A stretch of DNA of 64,000 nucleotides, taken from Hyperoodon ampullatus (taxonomy: Eukaryota; Chordata; Mammalia; Artiodactyla; Ziphiidae). Location of the stretch: assembly GCA_949752795.1 (NCBI GenBank), contig OX457058.1, positions 159,405,353 to 159,469,352 of the forward strand. Direction: 5' to 3'. Under the pieces are notes generated by a model. It worked only from the letters and a program-made list of their open reading frames with translations, ran no database searches and was not told the origin of the DNA. How positions within the stretch are numbered: the first letter of the stretch is position 1; each line of letters starts with the position of its first letter. The translations under genes and the position numbers were made by a program. Below, piece by piece: positions 46,201-58,050 of this stretch.

Positions 46201-47730
46201 TTCCCTGGGAATGAGCCAGGTAAAGTCTAATGAAATTCTCAGTGAGGAGATTATGTTTAAACTTCCCAGAAGAATTGTTGCAAATGAAATTGCTACTTCT
46301 TTTCCATTTGGAGCTTTCCTCCTCCCTGAGGCAATTATAGAAGCAAATTTTCTTGCCTAAAAAAGAATCAACAGGGGCTGGCTTGCAACTTTACTGGACC
46401 CTTAGAAAACTGGCAGCCAAACCTACAGATAGAGGAACTCTCCAAGGACAGGGAAGGAGAGATAACTGGGCCCTGGGCTGTCTCAAGATGCCTGTTTGTT
46501 CCCTGACCAAAAAAAAAAAAAAAAGAGCTGAGAGCAAGATTCCATATCAAAGAATCTTTCCCCAGGAGCCTCAGAGATACTGAGTGAAGTTGCTGGGTTA
46601 TCAGTGCTGTGAAGAAATGGTGTCAGCCGTGACATTTTCTTGCTGGCAGAGACAGAACACCCCTGAGGAAAAGACACTGATCTTAGTTTTGTTTATTCAA
46701 TTGGGGGCGATGTCTTGCCAGGTTTTGATAAATGTGTTTAGAAAGCAAAGGGCTGTCGTTATTGTGTGGCTTCTGCTTATTGCAATTCTGGTGGTACCTG
46801 TCTGAATTTCAGAGTGGGTCCCAAGTGGTGCATATTTAGAACACAAACCATCAGGTAATAATAACTGTGGCCAATGCTTATTAAGATATGCCTAGCAATG
46901 CCCCTCAAATCTTCTTCCTCCATTAGCCAGGCTGGGGTGTATTTGTATAGGATTTTTAAAAGATACCTTGTTCCCTGTAATAGCTGGTCACTGATGTATG
47001 AAATTCCTTTAAGTGAGATAAACTTTTAATTCTGCAAGCTGCAGCTGAGGCTCAAAATGCAAATAGCCCTATGGAGATAAAGCTTTTGATTTTAATACTT
47101 TGCTGTGAGTGAATTTAATGAAATCTTCTAAGAGCAAATTTTTAAGTGTGTATGGGGACTGGGGTGCTTATGTGTTAGTGTGTATATGGTATGAGAGAGA
47201 AAAAGGAGAACGAGAGGGATAGAGAGATTGAGAAAGACTGAGAGACAAACCCATTGCCACAGTGGAAAGGTGATGAGGGGTGTACTGGGAGAAAAAACTA
47301 AGATTTTTGGATAGACAGGTGCCATGGTGCCATTCTGCTTTTAAAAATGACAATGCTTAAAAAAAATAATAAACTAACAAGTATGTAAATAACCCACTTA
47401 TCCCTGTGGTTTCTTGGAGGGAAAGGGGAAGATGTCGTGGACAAATGAGGCTGTTGGCTGTGCTTATATCCCTCTTCAGCACCACTATCTCACCAACCTG
47501 GGAGGCCTACAGGACCCTCACTTCTGGAGGAGGCTTGATGGTAAACTGAAGTTTACGAAGAGGGTGAGGTGAGACCAAGGATATCCTTACAAGCGGAGAT
47601 AACAAGACAGCAACAAATGCCAAGAAGGGCCATCTGGCTCACTTAAAAATGAAACTCCCCTGAAGCCAGTCCTGTGAAATGCCTTTTCTGACATCTTTAA
47701 GTGGGTGGGCTGCTGAAACAGGGAGGTATC
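46201..47730. other. unique DNA, no gene seen
   Basis: Frames up to 76 codons without domains. A purine-rich patch (gagaga-type) lies at 47190-47250 and an A-run at 46509-46524. Confidence 0.45.
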
Positions 47731-47734
47731 ATGA

Positions 47735-47915
47735 AAATTGTTCTGGCACTAGACTCAGGCAAACCTAGAATTAAATCTAGGTGCTGACACCTATTATTTG
47801 TGTGATCTTGAGCCTGTTACTTAAAGAAACTGAAGCTTAGATAGTTTAAAATAGAGGTAATACTATCTAGATCATACTATTTGTTATGATACTGTGTGAA
47901 GCACTTCACAAAGGA
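47735..47915 (+). repeat. MIR SINE
   Basis: 'ggcactagactcaggcaaac', 'gtgtgatcttgagcctgtta', 'cttaaagaaactgaagctta' and 'gtgtgaagcacttcac' indicate a diverged MIR. Confidence 0.6.
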
Positions 47916-48077
47916 AGAAATGAGTCTAATTATTTTGATATCAGCATCAGACAAAACTCATTAGAAAATGTCCACGGACTTCCAGCAATGCTTCTGCTGT
48001 GTGCCACTGGGTAGAAGCATAGCAAAAGCACTAACTGATTATTTTGTTTGAAAAGTGAGTATTGAAGCTCTGCTCTC

Positions 48078-48305
48078 CTGAGAAGTAGCAGAGTGGAGGC
48101 TGTAAAAGCTGGTACTCTTGAGTCAGATGTGCTGGTTCAAGTCCTGATACCACCACTATCCTAAATTACTTAACTTTTCTATGACCTTTTTTTTTTTTTA
48201 ACATAGAAATGCTTACTAATAGTAACTACCTCATAGAATTATTGTGAAGATTAAGTGAAGTGGTACTTGTAGCTGGCATAGAATAAGCACAATTATTACT
48301 ACTGC
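48078..48305 (+). repeat. MIR SINE, with an internal T-run
   Basis: 'gtactcttgagtcagatgtg', 'ctggttcaagtcctgatacc', 'actacctcatagaattattg' and 'tgaagattaagtgaagtggt' give a clear MIR. A T-run sits at 48187-48199 where the tcctcatctgtaaaatg segment is expected. Confidence 0.8.
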
Positions 48306-48394
48306 TGAGCTTTATGTCCTGTTGCTTCTTAGGAGTAAACTGCAAAAAAATATATATTAAAAGATAAAGTGTCCAGTAACAAGGGCTCCATAGC

Positions 48395-48500
48395 CAGGAA
48401 GATCTGTGTTCATAGATGGTTGTTTACAGTCTCTAATTTTCAGTTTCCTGGTCTGTAAGATGGGTGTACTAACATTTGTTTCAGGATATGGGAGGTAAAG
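48395..48500 (+). repeat. MIR-like fragment
   Basis: 'tttcagtttcctggtctgta' and 'agatgggtgtactaacattt' match the MIR cagtttcctcatctgtaaaatggg segment. Confidence 0.5.
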
Positions 48501-49570
48501 GAACCTGTCAGGATGCAAAGAAGTGAGATAAGAAGGGGAAGCGAAGGCAACCAACAAGTGGAGAATTATCAACTAGGTACCACTATGGGCAGCTAAAGCT
48601 TAATCCCACCGGAGGAGTTATGGGGGTCTATGTAAAACAGACTCAAGAGATGGGCAACCGAGCTGGGAGATGTGTACATGAACTCCTGTGAGCCTTTGTT
48701 CAAGGGCTGTTCCTGGAGTTATTAATTCCCCTGCTCTTACAGCCTATCAAGTAGGTGGCAAAGCTGGTTCCAGAGGCCTGAGAAAATCCTCAGGCAACCA
48801 AAGGCAGGTGATAGCTGTTGGAAGCTGGGCACAACACAGGGCACTGAAGCTAGCAGAGATGGAATGTGGGCAGGTAGCGTCTGCATGATAAGATTTTAAG
48901 CGTTTGCTATCTTGGGGGAGAAGAGGAATGAATCCTATGTGTGGCAATTTATTAATCTGGACAAATATTTGTAATGAATTTGCAATTTTAGAGGACACGC
49001 CATTTGTTAAGCATCTGTTTCTTTTTATCTAGTAAAATCGTATCTATTTCCTTCACATTGGAGGAAGTGAGAAACGACGTTCAGGGTGTTTAGTTAAGGC
49101 AGTGGATTCCAGTGTGATGTGCACCTACGGCTCCAGAAATACACAAAAACAGTGGAATTTAAATTATTTCCTAATCACTTTATAAATAATTAGACCCACC
49201 TTGTGTACTTTTCTTGCTGGTTGCATAGTGCAGTCTCTGTATTTGCTTGTTTACATATAGTACCGGTATTCTTACAGTATTATAGGGCGTCTTGATTGAT
49301 CGTTAGGAAGATAGACCAATGGAGAGAATAAGTCTTGTTTTTAATGCTGAAATTGGTAGAATATTATTTATTATATAACTGACAAACACCAAACTTCAGT
49401 AAAGGAGAAATGGGAATAAGTGTAAATGTGTTAATTTTCTTTATTTTTTATAATAGGAAATCAGCAGCTACTGATTAAGATTGAAATGTGTGAAAACCCA
49501 TATGCAAACACCATAACAAACCAAAACAATGACCCCATAAATTTAACATTTTTACGTTTGACTTTTCATT
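48501..49570. other. unique DNA, no gene seen
   Basis: The 66- and 83-codon frames at 48688-48998 lie on opposite strands over the same bases with no domain. Not supported as genes. Confidence 0.4.
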
Positions 49571-49573
49571 TTA

Positions 49574-49694
49574 GAGCAGTGAACAGTAAGATGTGGCCCA
49601 TGAACCAAATCCGTTCTGCCACTTTTTTTTTTTTTTGTAAATAAAGACTTACTGAAACACATTTACACCCATTCTTTTATATATTGTCTATTTA
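49574..49694 (+). mobile_element. MER1-type hAT-Charlie DNA transposon fragment
   Basis: 'aacagtaagatgtggcccat', a T-run, then 'tgtaaataaagacttactga' and 'aacacatttacacccattct', then 'tattgtctat'. This order resembles the MER1 consensus as I recall it. The normal continuation is replaced by the fold-back hairpin described separately. Confidence 0.6.
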
Positions 49695-49710
49695 AATATA
49701 TAAAAGAATG
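49670..49710. repeat. 16-bp perfect inverted repeat
   Basis: Arms 49670-49685 (CATTCTTTTATATATT) and 49695-49710 (its exact reverse complement), with a 9-nt spacer. The left arm is MER1-derived; the right arm looks like a fold-back copy of it. Confidence 0.95.
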
Positions 49711-49737
49711 GAAAGCTGAATATAATTACTCTCTGGT

Positions 49738-49783
49738 CCTAAAATATCCCTCCTCAACTTCTGTTGAGGAAGAATATTTTAGG
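49738..49783. repeat. 21-bp near-perfect inverted repeat (hairpin)
   Basis: Arms 49738-49758 and 49763-49783 match at 19 of 21 positions around a 4-nt TTCT loop. The stem is long enough to resemble a small-RNA precursor, but nothing in the sequence shows that it is transcribed. Confidence 0.9.
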
Positions 49784-49849
49784 AAGTACTGTACTGACCA
49801 GAAAAGTCTGTTATTCTCCTCTCAACACTCTACTTTCAATAATTCTGGT

Positions 49850-50745
49850 CCCCAAATGTGTGGGATTTTCCCCCCATCCCCAGCAATTCTCCCACACAGC
49901 TGCATGTTCTATAATTTAACTCAGTTCTGCCACTACGTACCTGGAAATAGCATCTGATCCCACAGGTTAAAGCCTCAGTTCCATAAGAATGCTTCCACAC
50001 TACTTCGGACAATTGAAGTATAGATTATCACCTGGGTTTCTGACCAGCTATAAACGACAAATTCCCAGGACTCCTCGGGTTCGATAACTTGAAAGAACAG
50101 CTCACAGAACTGAAGAAAATGGTTTACTTACTAGATGACCAGTTACAACTCAGGAACATCCAGATGGAAGAGATATACAGGGCAAGGTATGTGGGAGTGG
50201 TGTAGAGTTTCTGTGCCCTCCCTGGTCCTGCCCTCCCAGCACTTCCACATGTTCACCATCCTGGAAGGTTGATGTAAGTTAGTGAAGGTTTACCAACCTC
50301 TGACCACCACAGCTCAGGGATTTCTATGTAGGCTTTATTTTATAGGCATGACTGATTATATCATTGGCCTTAATGGCTAATTCAACCTCTAGCACCTGTC
50401 CACTGCCCAGAGGTCTGAAGGTGGGGCTGGAAGTTCCAACCCTCTAATGATGTGATTGGTTCCCCTGGCAACCAGCCCATCCCAGGGTTGTCTAGAAGCT
50501 TTCCAAATATCACCTCATTAACATAAAGTCAGGAAAGGTTGAAAGGAAGCTGTTATGAATAACGAAAGACATTCCTTTCACTTTTCTGCCCCTGGAGCTG
50601 TCAGGAACCAGGAGCAAAAAGTATAACAAAAGATGCATCTGTAGCTCTTATCACTATATTAGGATATTACAAGGGTTTTAGGAGCTGTGTGCCACAAATG
50701 GGAATGAAGACCAAATATATATTTCTTATTATAAATCATAATATG
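49850..50745 (+). mobile_element. LTR-like block (MER21/ERVL-type, tentative)
   Basis: 'gaccagctataaacgacaaa', 'caacctctgaccaccacagc', 'caagggttttaggagctgtg' and 'gaccaaatatatatttctta' (with 'ttataaatcata' at the end) are phrases I associate with an ERVL-class LTR. Non-coding; no neighbouring internal genes are seen. Boundaries uncertain. Confidence 0.4.
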
Positions 50746-52779
50746 ACAACTACATATGAAGTGTTATGAAACTGGCAATCTAGTTTCACTTCAGCTACAT
50801 TTTAATTTTGTTATGATTAAATAAAAAATATGCTTTCAGTATAAATAGAAATGAAATTTTAAAAAGATACATTGGAATTATACATTAGATCTGCCTGTAT
50901 TAAAAAAATGAGTATATATGATTTTATCAAACATCAGATTGGGTTTGGATCCACCGTACCAGGTCATTTTGTTTTTCTGGAAGTAACAACTTCTATGAAG
51001 CTGGTGGCCAAGCTACCCTAAGTATTGTTGGGACAGAAAAACTCTCCTCATAGCTGATCATATATTTACTTCCTTTCTCTTTTTCAGTGAGTTTGAAAAC
51101 TATTTTCCAAGTGTGAGGAAATAAAATTTAGAATTTTCCTAATTTCAAACCCTGATTATGGACTCTGTCTCAGCCAAAAAGGATCGAGCCTAATCCTTCT
51201 CAAAAGGCCCACTGAATTCTGTCCATAAAATAATGTTGCCTGGCCTTTTTCTTTCTTTCTTTTTTTTTTTTAGGAGACATGGAAAACCTCTTTCAGTTGA
51301 TTTTTGTACAGTCCCTTATTGAAACTCAGATAAACTTGAGACCCTATGCGAATTTATTATAGTTTTGAATGCCACATCATATAGTTGAAAGTGGGAAAAT
51401 TATATTTAAAAAAATTTAAGCTAAATGAAACACCTGTACTCATTTTCCAAACTCTTTTTTTTCTTTTCTTCATTCAGTCATCCTTATATATAGATTTAGA
51501 TATTGGAAATCCATGTTATATATGAGTATAAAATAGTTAATAAGTAAAACAAATACTTTGCAGCAATTAAGTAATTTTTCCTAATTAGAAAGGAAATAGT
51601 AGCTGAAATGCCTAATCATATTTTAAACAATTTAAAAAAATTTATTACTGTACCTATATAACAAGTACTATATAATGTTGAAGGGTGGTAGAATACGCCA
51701 CCTCTAAATATGACACTTTAACATAAGGATTATTTTGAGCTAAAGACACTTGAAATAGAGCAGATACAAAAAAGGACACTCTGCCTTCTCTGTATAGGGA
51801 GAAAACTTTCTAGTCACCAGAGATAGAGTCAAAGCTGAGAAAAGTCTGTACAAACAGACCTTGTTAAAATAACTTATCTTCCTTTAGCCTCCCCATGCAT
51901 TTTACTTTTCCACAATTGCCACTTTGTTCAATCAACTAGGTAAGCATTTTAGGTTTTGCCACTTCCTTTGGTATCCATTTACCTATGGGAGCTCCCATGT
52001 ACATGTAAAAATCTGTATGCTTTTCTCCTGCTAATCTATCTTACCTCAACTTAATTCTCAGACCATAAGAGAGTAAAGTTAAATTTTTGCCTTGCCTACA
52101 GTGTTCTGTATTCTTCGTGGTTGAAAAATGAAATTGTTAATTAATGCAAATAGATTAAAAATGAAAACTTGGACTTAATACATATCCCTTAATTTTCAAA
52201 TACACTAAAGCACAGTGCAAGCAATTTAGAATAGATTTGCACTTGAACGTTCTTTCAGTAATTATCAAAATTACATAAAAATTATTTTAAGCTGAACAAC
52301 TCCTTTCATCCTTAAGATATTAAATCTAGGGTTTCCCAAAAGTACTTGAGGTGAGAAATGAGGCATAGAAATTGATAAATGGTTTCCTACTACTGACACT
52401 ATTATATGTGTATATTTAAGTTATGCTAAAGGATTCTGATTAAAAAGAGCAAAGTGTACTCAGTACAAAGAAGGTAAATTTTCTACTTTAGAACCATATT
52501 CAAGCATGTGGCTGTATCATGATAATTTACCCTTAAAGACAGGGTAATATTAAGAAAATAAAGGTCTATGATGGCTCCTGGTAACATTTTCCAGTTTCTT
52601 AATGGTGGCAAAGCAGTTGGTAGACAATGCAAGTGTTATATCTGTGCTCATGTTATTGTGCTTGGAGGGTCACAGATACTTAACCACACAGGATGGAGCA
52701 GAAGAGGTTCTGTTAGCAAACTAACCAGCTGTAAAAGAATCAACATTAGAAATGTGTAAAAATCTAGTTGCAAATGGTC
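50746..52779. other. long unique AT-rich stretch, no gene seen
   Basis: No frame above 63 codons (52568-52759). A polypyrimidine run ending in 'ttttag' at 51243-51274 resembles a splice acceptor, but the sequence after it has early stops. Confidence 0.5.
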
Positions 52780-53052
52780 TATTTATAGCTTTACTTCTCT
52801 TTTCCCTTATTTAATCAGGTAAAATTTACATTAAGAAAGAGCATAAAATGCAGTAATTTCAAGTGTTTGTTTCCGTGAACGTTTAAATATGTATACGCAT
52901 GTTTTACTGGATGCAAGATCAAGAATATATGATATTTCCAGCACATGAAAGGGATCCCTTGTACTCCTTTCCATAGCAATACTCCCTAAAGGAACCACTG
53001 TTCTAGCTTCTATTGCCATAGGTTTGTTACGCCCCTTCTTGAAATGTATATG

Positions 53053-53887
53053 CAGTTGGGGAACAACATGGGGGTTAGGGACACTGATCCCCTACACTTA
53101 GCTGAAAATCTGTGTATAACTAACTTTGGCTCCCCTCAAACCTAACAACTAATGACCTACTGCTGACTAAAAGCATTACTGATAATATAAGCAGTATGTT
53201 AACACATTTTGTAAGTTATATATATTATATATGGTATTCTTTCAATATGCAAGTGAGAGAAAAGAAAATGTTAAGAAAATCATAAAGAAGGGAAAATACA
53301 TTAGAGTACTGTATTTATCATTACTCTAAGTTTACCCTGTTTAAGTTTACCCTGTTTACAAGATGAATTGTTTATCAGTACCTATATCAAAACTGTCTTT
53401 CATGATATAAAACAGTATAGACGTTACATGTATTACTAACACTAGACATCAAAAATGAAAAGATAATGGGAAAAAGAAACTCATATTTATTTACAGGTAT
53501 AACGATTTGTGCTGATAACAAAGAAGCAGCAATATGATTGATTTTTGGTAGCTTAGTGTAATCAATATGATGGCCTCGGAGTAGCCTAGCCTGTACACTA
53601 ATGACTGAAATGGATCATTATAAAATGTTTATGGCATACAGTATTACAGTCATATTCATAACACAGTATTGGAAACATTGTTACATTTTTTTTAAAAAAC
53701 AACTTACCTGTGATGATAGGCTGATACAAATTTTCTCCAGTTATCAGAGAGAGAGCTACATGGCTCCACTGTGAATTTTTTTCAAATTGTCAAAAATCTC
53801 CAAAATTTTTCCAATATATTTATGGAAAATAATCTTCATATTAGTGGACCCATACAGTTCAAACCTATATTGTTCAAGGGTCAACTA
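53053..53887 (+). mobile_element. pogo/Tigger-type non-autonomous DNA transposon
   Basis: The terminal inverted repeats are recognisable: the left end starts 'cagttggggaacaacatggg' and the right end is 'attgttcaagggtcaacta', whose complement begins tagttgacccttgaacaat. About 835 bp without a transposase frame; MER44/Tigger7-like by memory. It contains a small internal tandem duplication (taagtttaccctgtt twice, 53328-53357). It inserted into the old L1M, whose sequence continues on both sides. Confidence 0.75.
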
Positions 53888-54774
53888 TACATTAAATCAT
53901 GTTATATGGAAGCTTTTGTGTCTGGCTTTTGTTCAACATAATGCCTATAGGATGCAGCTATTACATCTATGTTTTTATATGTTGCAGTAGTTTATTCTTT
54001 TTTTCTTTTTACTATTATAGATATCAAATTTATACATATCTCAATTCATTGTATTATTTATGAATTTGTTACTGTTTCATTTTCAGTTAAATCTGCGAAA
54101 ATCCTGGTGTATGTCTTTCTGAAAGCAAATACATTCATTTCTTTTGGGTATGTATCTAGGGTTGGAATTGCTTTAGTAAATACTGCCAACTTCCTACAGT
54201 TGTTTTACTACCTGATGCTTCCACAAGTAATGCAGCAGAGTTCCGTAACTTGCACAACACTTGGTCTTGTTGGTGTTCTAAATTTTAGTCCTCCTGGTGG
54301 GTGTGGGTGGTTTTAATGTGTATTGACCTGATGAGTAATGACACTGAGCTCCTTATTCATACAATTATTAGCTAGTTGGATATGCCCTTTAAAGGGGTTT
54401 TCAAGTGTTCTATTTTTTATTGGATTTTTATACTTTTATTATTGATTGCTTAAATTCAAAATACTTGGGGATCTTCTGGTTATCCTTTTTAACTTCCAGT
54501 TCAGTTTAATTCTTATTTAGTCAAAGGTGATTTATGGTGTAAATACTTTGATATTTGATAACACTTGCTTTATTATCCAGCATATGACCAGCTTTATTAA
54601 ATGGTTTATATGCCTTCAAGAGAATGTATATTCTATAGTTATTTGGGTATAGTGTTCTAAAAAGGAGTTAAATGAATTGGTTAATAGTTTTGTTCAGATC
54701 TTCTCTAATGGTAATGATTTATGTCTGTCTTCTATCATTCACTAAGGGAAGTTTATTAAAATATACAACTATGG

Positions 54775-55121
54775 GGCTTCCCTGGTGGCACAGTGGTTGA
54801 GAATCTGCCTGCTAATACAGGGGACATGGGTTCGAGCCCTGGTCTGGGAGGATCCCACATGCCACGGAGCAACTAGGTCCGTGAGCCACAACTACTGAGC
54901 CTGAGCGTCTGGAGCCTGTGCTCCGCAACAAGAGAGACCGCGATAGTGAGAGGCCCGCACACCACAATGAAGAGTGGCCCCCGCTTGCTGCAACTAGAGA
55001 AAGCCCTCACACAGAAACGAAGACCCAACACAGCAAAAATTAATTAATTAATTAATAAACTCCTACCCCCAACATCTTCTTTAAAAAATATATATATGTA
55101 TGTATGTATATATATATATAT

Positions 55122-55155
<34 letters not shown>
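54775..55155 (+). mobile_element. CHR SINE, long type with AT-microsatellite tail
   Basis: Head 'ggcttccctggtggcacagt', B box 'ggttcgagccctgg', then a body with both 'gatagtgagaggcccgcaca' (a short-type phrase) and 'ctgcaactagagaaagccct' (long-type). The tail passes through 'taattaattaattaata' into a TATA/TGTA/CACA array that ends exactly at the target duplication atatacaactatgg (54761-54774 and 55156-55169). Confidence 0.95.

Positions 55156-55160
<5 letters not shown>
55088..55160 (+). repeat. TA/TG/CA microsatellite in the SINE tail
   Basis: Imperfect (TA)n with gtatgtatg and cacacacaca interruptions, occupying the SINE 3' tail. Confidence 0.95.
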
Positions 55161-55700
55161 CAACTATGGTTGTGGATTTGTCAAGTTCTCCATTTCTGTC
55201 AAATTTTGTTTTTTTGTATTTGGAAGAATTATTATTATTGCAAACTTATGAGTTTTTAACCTTCCTGTTTAATTTGCTGTTTTGCTAAAATGAAACCTCT
55301 CTATAACTTTAATGATATTTCTTCCCTTGGAGTTTGATATTAATAAAGCTGCAACAGCTTTCTTTTGATTAGTATGTTTTTATTGTTTAACATTCTACTG
55401 TGTTATTGTGTTTATATAGAATCTTTTATAAAAAATATAGAGGTAGATTTGTTTTTTTCCTTACCAGTCTGACAATGTTTCCTTTTAGACTTTATAGTCT
55501 ATATATATTTAATATAATGACAGATATTCTCGGTTTTAAGTCGACCATCATGCTATTTATTTTCTTTTCTCCCATCCTGTCCTCATTTCTTTCATCTTTT
55601 CCTGCCTTTTAAAAAATTTATCAACATTTTGTATGGTCTATTTTATATCTTTTTAAATTATACCAGTTTTTAAAGTGTACCTTCTCAGTTACCTTGGACA

Positions 55701-56570
55701 CTGATATGCGTCCTAAATGTATTACATTCTCTCTTAAAATTAGTGCTTTATCACTCCCAGTGCAATAAAATAATTTCTATTTACATATCTTCTGCCCTCT
55801 ATGTTACTATTATGGCATATTTTTCTCTATTCATAACCCTCACAAGACAGTTATTGTTTCTCTTTAAATAATCTGTGGTATTTTTGAAGTATGTCAACTT
55901 AGCAAATTTAGAACTACATTTTCTCAGATTCTATTTCCAGTATAGCTTGGCCACAAGAAAATCTTGTGCGATATTAAAGACAGACATGAAACAGCAGCCA
56001 TTACACTGAGGGTTGGTCAAGGAACCCAGATGCTGCTGGAGTGGGCACACCTTGTTGCTGGCCTATTGGGTCATGTTGTTGGCGTTGAACGCTGAAATAC
56101 AATACTTGAGAGCTTAGGTCACTTTTATGTTGTGAAGTAGTTACTAATGCTAAATTTAAAGAATTAATTTTTCACACATGTTGAAACACAATTCAGCAAA
56201 TAAAAAAGGAATCACCTACAGGTTATATGTGTTCCTAATATTTTATTCAGGTCAGCTATAAACATTTCTAAAGTATGTATGAGTTTTAGTGCCCACAAAT
56301 GTAGGTAAATTTTGAGTCCTGACATTATGTGGACTATATGTGAACTGCTTTATAAAAGTAGAATAATACTTTCCATTACTGAAAACATCATTTCTATCTG
56401 TGTGTCCCCATACAATTATGGGCTCTGTTGGATTATACTGTATGCCATCCCAGATCCGTATTCAAGTGAAAGCTTTTATTTAGAAGTAACGTGAAAATCT
56501 ATTACAGTCAATCTAATATCTGTTTCAGTAGAAAAATATCATCTCTCACTTTTATAATCATCAGATATAC
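55701..56570. other. unique DNA, no gene seen
   Basis: No coding support. The segment around 55920-56100 has a moderately GC-richer, repeat-like look (for example 'gttggtcaaggaacccagat'), but no family was named. Confidence 0.4.
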
Positions 56571-56574
56571 AGTT

Positions 56575-56705
56575 ATTTGTTTTGTGTATTTATTGTTTAA
56601 TTTCCTCCACTAGAATGTAAGCTTCCTGGGAATCTATTTGTTTACTGTTAGATACCCAATGCTTAGAATAATTCCTCATGCATAGCAAGTGTTTAATGTG
56701 GTTTT
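56575..56705 (+). repeat. L2 LINE 3' end
   Basis: 'ctagaatgtaagcttcctgg' and 'aatgcttagaataattcctc' followed by 'gcatagcaagtgtttaatgt' match the L2 terminus. Confidence 0.65.
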
Positions 56706-57139
56706 ATTTTTTAATAGAGTTTTATGTGTTCCTCATTAAAGATAGCCTCTTAAATTTGAAGGTGCTTAATGAGACTTTACTAATAAAAATTATTCTGGGA
56801 CCTATGCTGATTGTGCAACTATCATTTCAAATTTGACAATTTCCATAATAGGTGAAAATAAGAGTTAATTGCCAATCAATACCCTCAAACAAGTGCTGGA
56901 ACTACTTGCATGGCTCCACCCAACCACAAGAAAGCCAGAGATATCAATTCCATAATTTTCCCAGAAAGGGAGCCAACTGTTAATACCTGGCAAAGAGCAC
57001 TAAGGACAAGCCTACTGCATGCATATACCCTTTGGGGCCTTAATATTTAATTTTCTATCATGTTAAACATTTTCCATTACTATTTCTAAATGGGAGCATA
57101 ATGTCTTACATCTGCCATGATTTGATTTATTTTACCAAT
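56706..57139. other. unique DNA, no gene seen
   Basis: No frame above 60 codons. Confidence 0.4.
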
Positions 57140-57157
57140 CCCCTCTTTAGTTTTTTT

Positions 57158-57356
57158 TTTGTGTGTGGTACACGGGCCTCTCACTGTTGGGGCCTCTCCT
57201 GTTGCAGAGCACAGGCTCTGGGACACGCAGGCTCAGCAGCCATGGCTCACAGGCCCAGCCGCTCCGCGGCATGTGGGCTCTTCCCAGACCAGGGCATGAA
57301 CCCATGTCCCCTGCATCGGCAGGCAGACTCTCAACCACTGCGCCACCAGGGAAGTG
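57158..57356 (-). mobile_element. CHR SINE, short type
   Basis: Antisense short form: 'gtggtacacgggcctctcac', then B box region 'cagggcatgaacccatgtcc' and the tRNA end 'ccaccagggaag'. Perfect 18-bp target duplication at 57140-57157 and 57357-57374 (cccctctttagttttttt), part of which is the T tail itself. Frames of 76-88 codons over it on both strands are artefacts of the SINE. Confidence 0.97.
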
Positions 57357-57374
57357 CCCCTCTTTAGTTTTTTT

Positions 57375-57875
57375 CAAAATTTTGGTATTCTAAATCACTA
57401 CGTTGAAATAAATGCCTATGCATAAATCTCCATCCATGTTTCATGTTTATCATTAATAACAAGTTAATTAGGAATTTTCCTATGAAAGAAATATTAGGTT
57501 ATTATTGATGATGATTTTCAGTTCTATTATCTACATACTTCCACCTTTAACTTGGTTGACTTATTTCTGCAATAGCACTGTCAGGAAAGATGATAGATTA
57601 GTTTTTAATTTATCTGAGACTTGCTGGAAGTGAATTCTATAAATTTGATTTTTAAAAATAGCTGGAGTTTAAAATCCCAAGTATCATTAAGAAATACTGG
57701 TACTCTGTAATATTATCTTTCTAAAATGTGTTATTGATCTGCTTAAATGGAATATAATCATCATATACTTATATCGCTTTAATGACTCAGATCATCATTA
57801 TGAAAATTAGGGGTCTTTAGTTTGCTTGGTTAAAAGAACACCTTCTTTGGACATAGCCAGTACTATGAGAACACC
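57375..57875. other. unique DNA, no gene seen
   Basis: No frame above 60 codons. Confidence 0.4.
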
Positions 57876-57879
57876 TTTA

Positions 57880-58050
57880 TTCTATATCTAGTAGCCATGT
57901 AATCTTGGATAAACTTAACTTTTTTGGAATCTCAGGGTTTTTTTTTTTTTTTTCTGTAAAATGGAGACAATAATACCTGCCACAAACACTTGGTGTGTGG
58001 ATTAGGAATAATATCTATAAAATTCTTAAAATCATGGCAGACATATTATA
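57880..58050 (+). repeat. MIR SINE, with an internal T-run
   Basis: 'agccatgtaatcttggataa', a T-run at 57937-57953, then 'ctgtaaaatggagacaataa' and 'tacctgccacaaac'. Diverged but ordered. Confidence 0.7.

Larger units (their letters stand above)
52780..55700 (-). mobile_element. old L1M, minus strand, interrupted twice
   Basis: 3' UTR at about 52780-53052 ('aaaggaaccactgttctagc', 'ttctattgccataggtttgt'). It resumes after the DNA transposon at 53888 ('gtgtctggcttttgttcaac') through the ORF2 C-terminus (54133 on, 'tcttttgggtatgtatctag'; 54360 region) to the endonuclease region ('ggttgtggatttgtcaagtt' at 55168, 'acagctttcttttgattagt'). The RT middle part is absent. A Tigger-type element (53053-53887) and a CHR SINE (54775-55155) inserted later. 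The 115-codon frame at 53969-54316 is antisense noise. Confidence 0.75.

Noticed and set aside
48688..48998. 66- and 83-codon frames in unique DNA
   Set aside because: Opposite strands over the same bases, no domain and no splice signals I could defend.
51240..51330. Polypyrimidine tract plus AG resembling a splice acceptor with a following exon
   Set aside because: Frames after the AG stop quickly, and no matching donor or protein similarity is seen.
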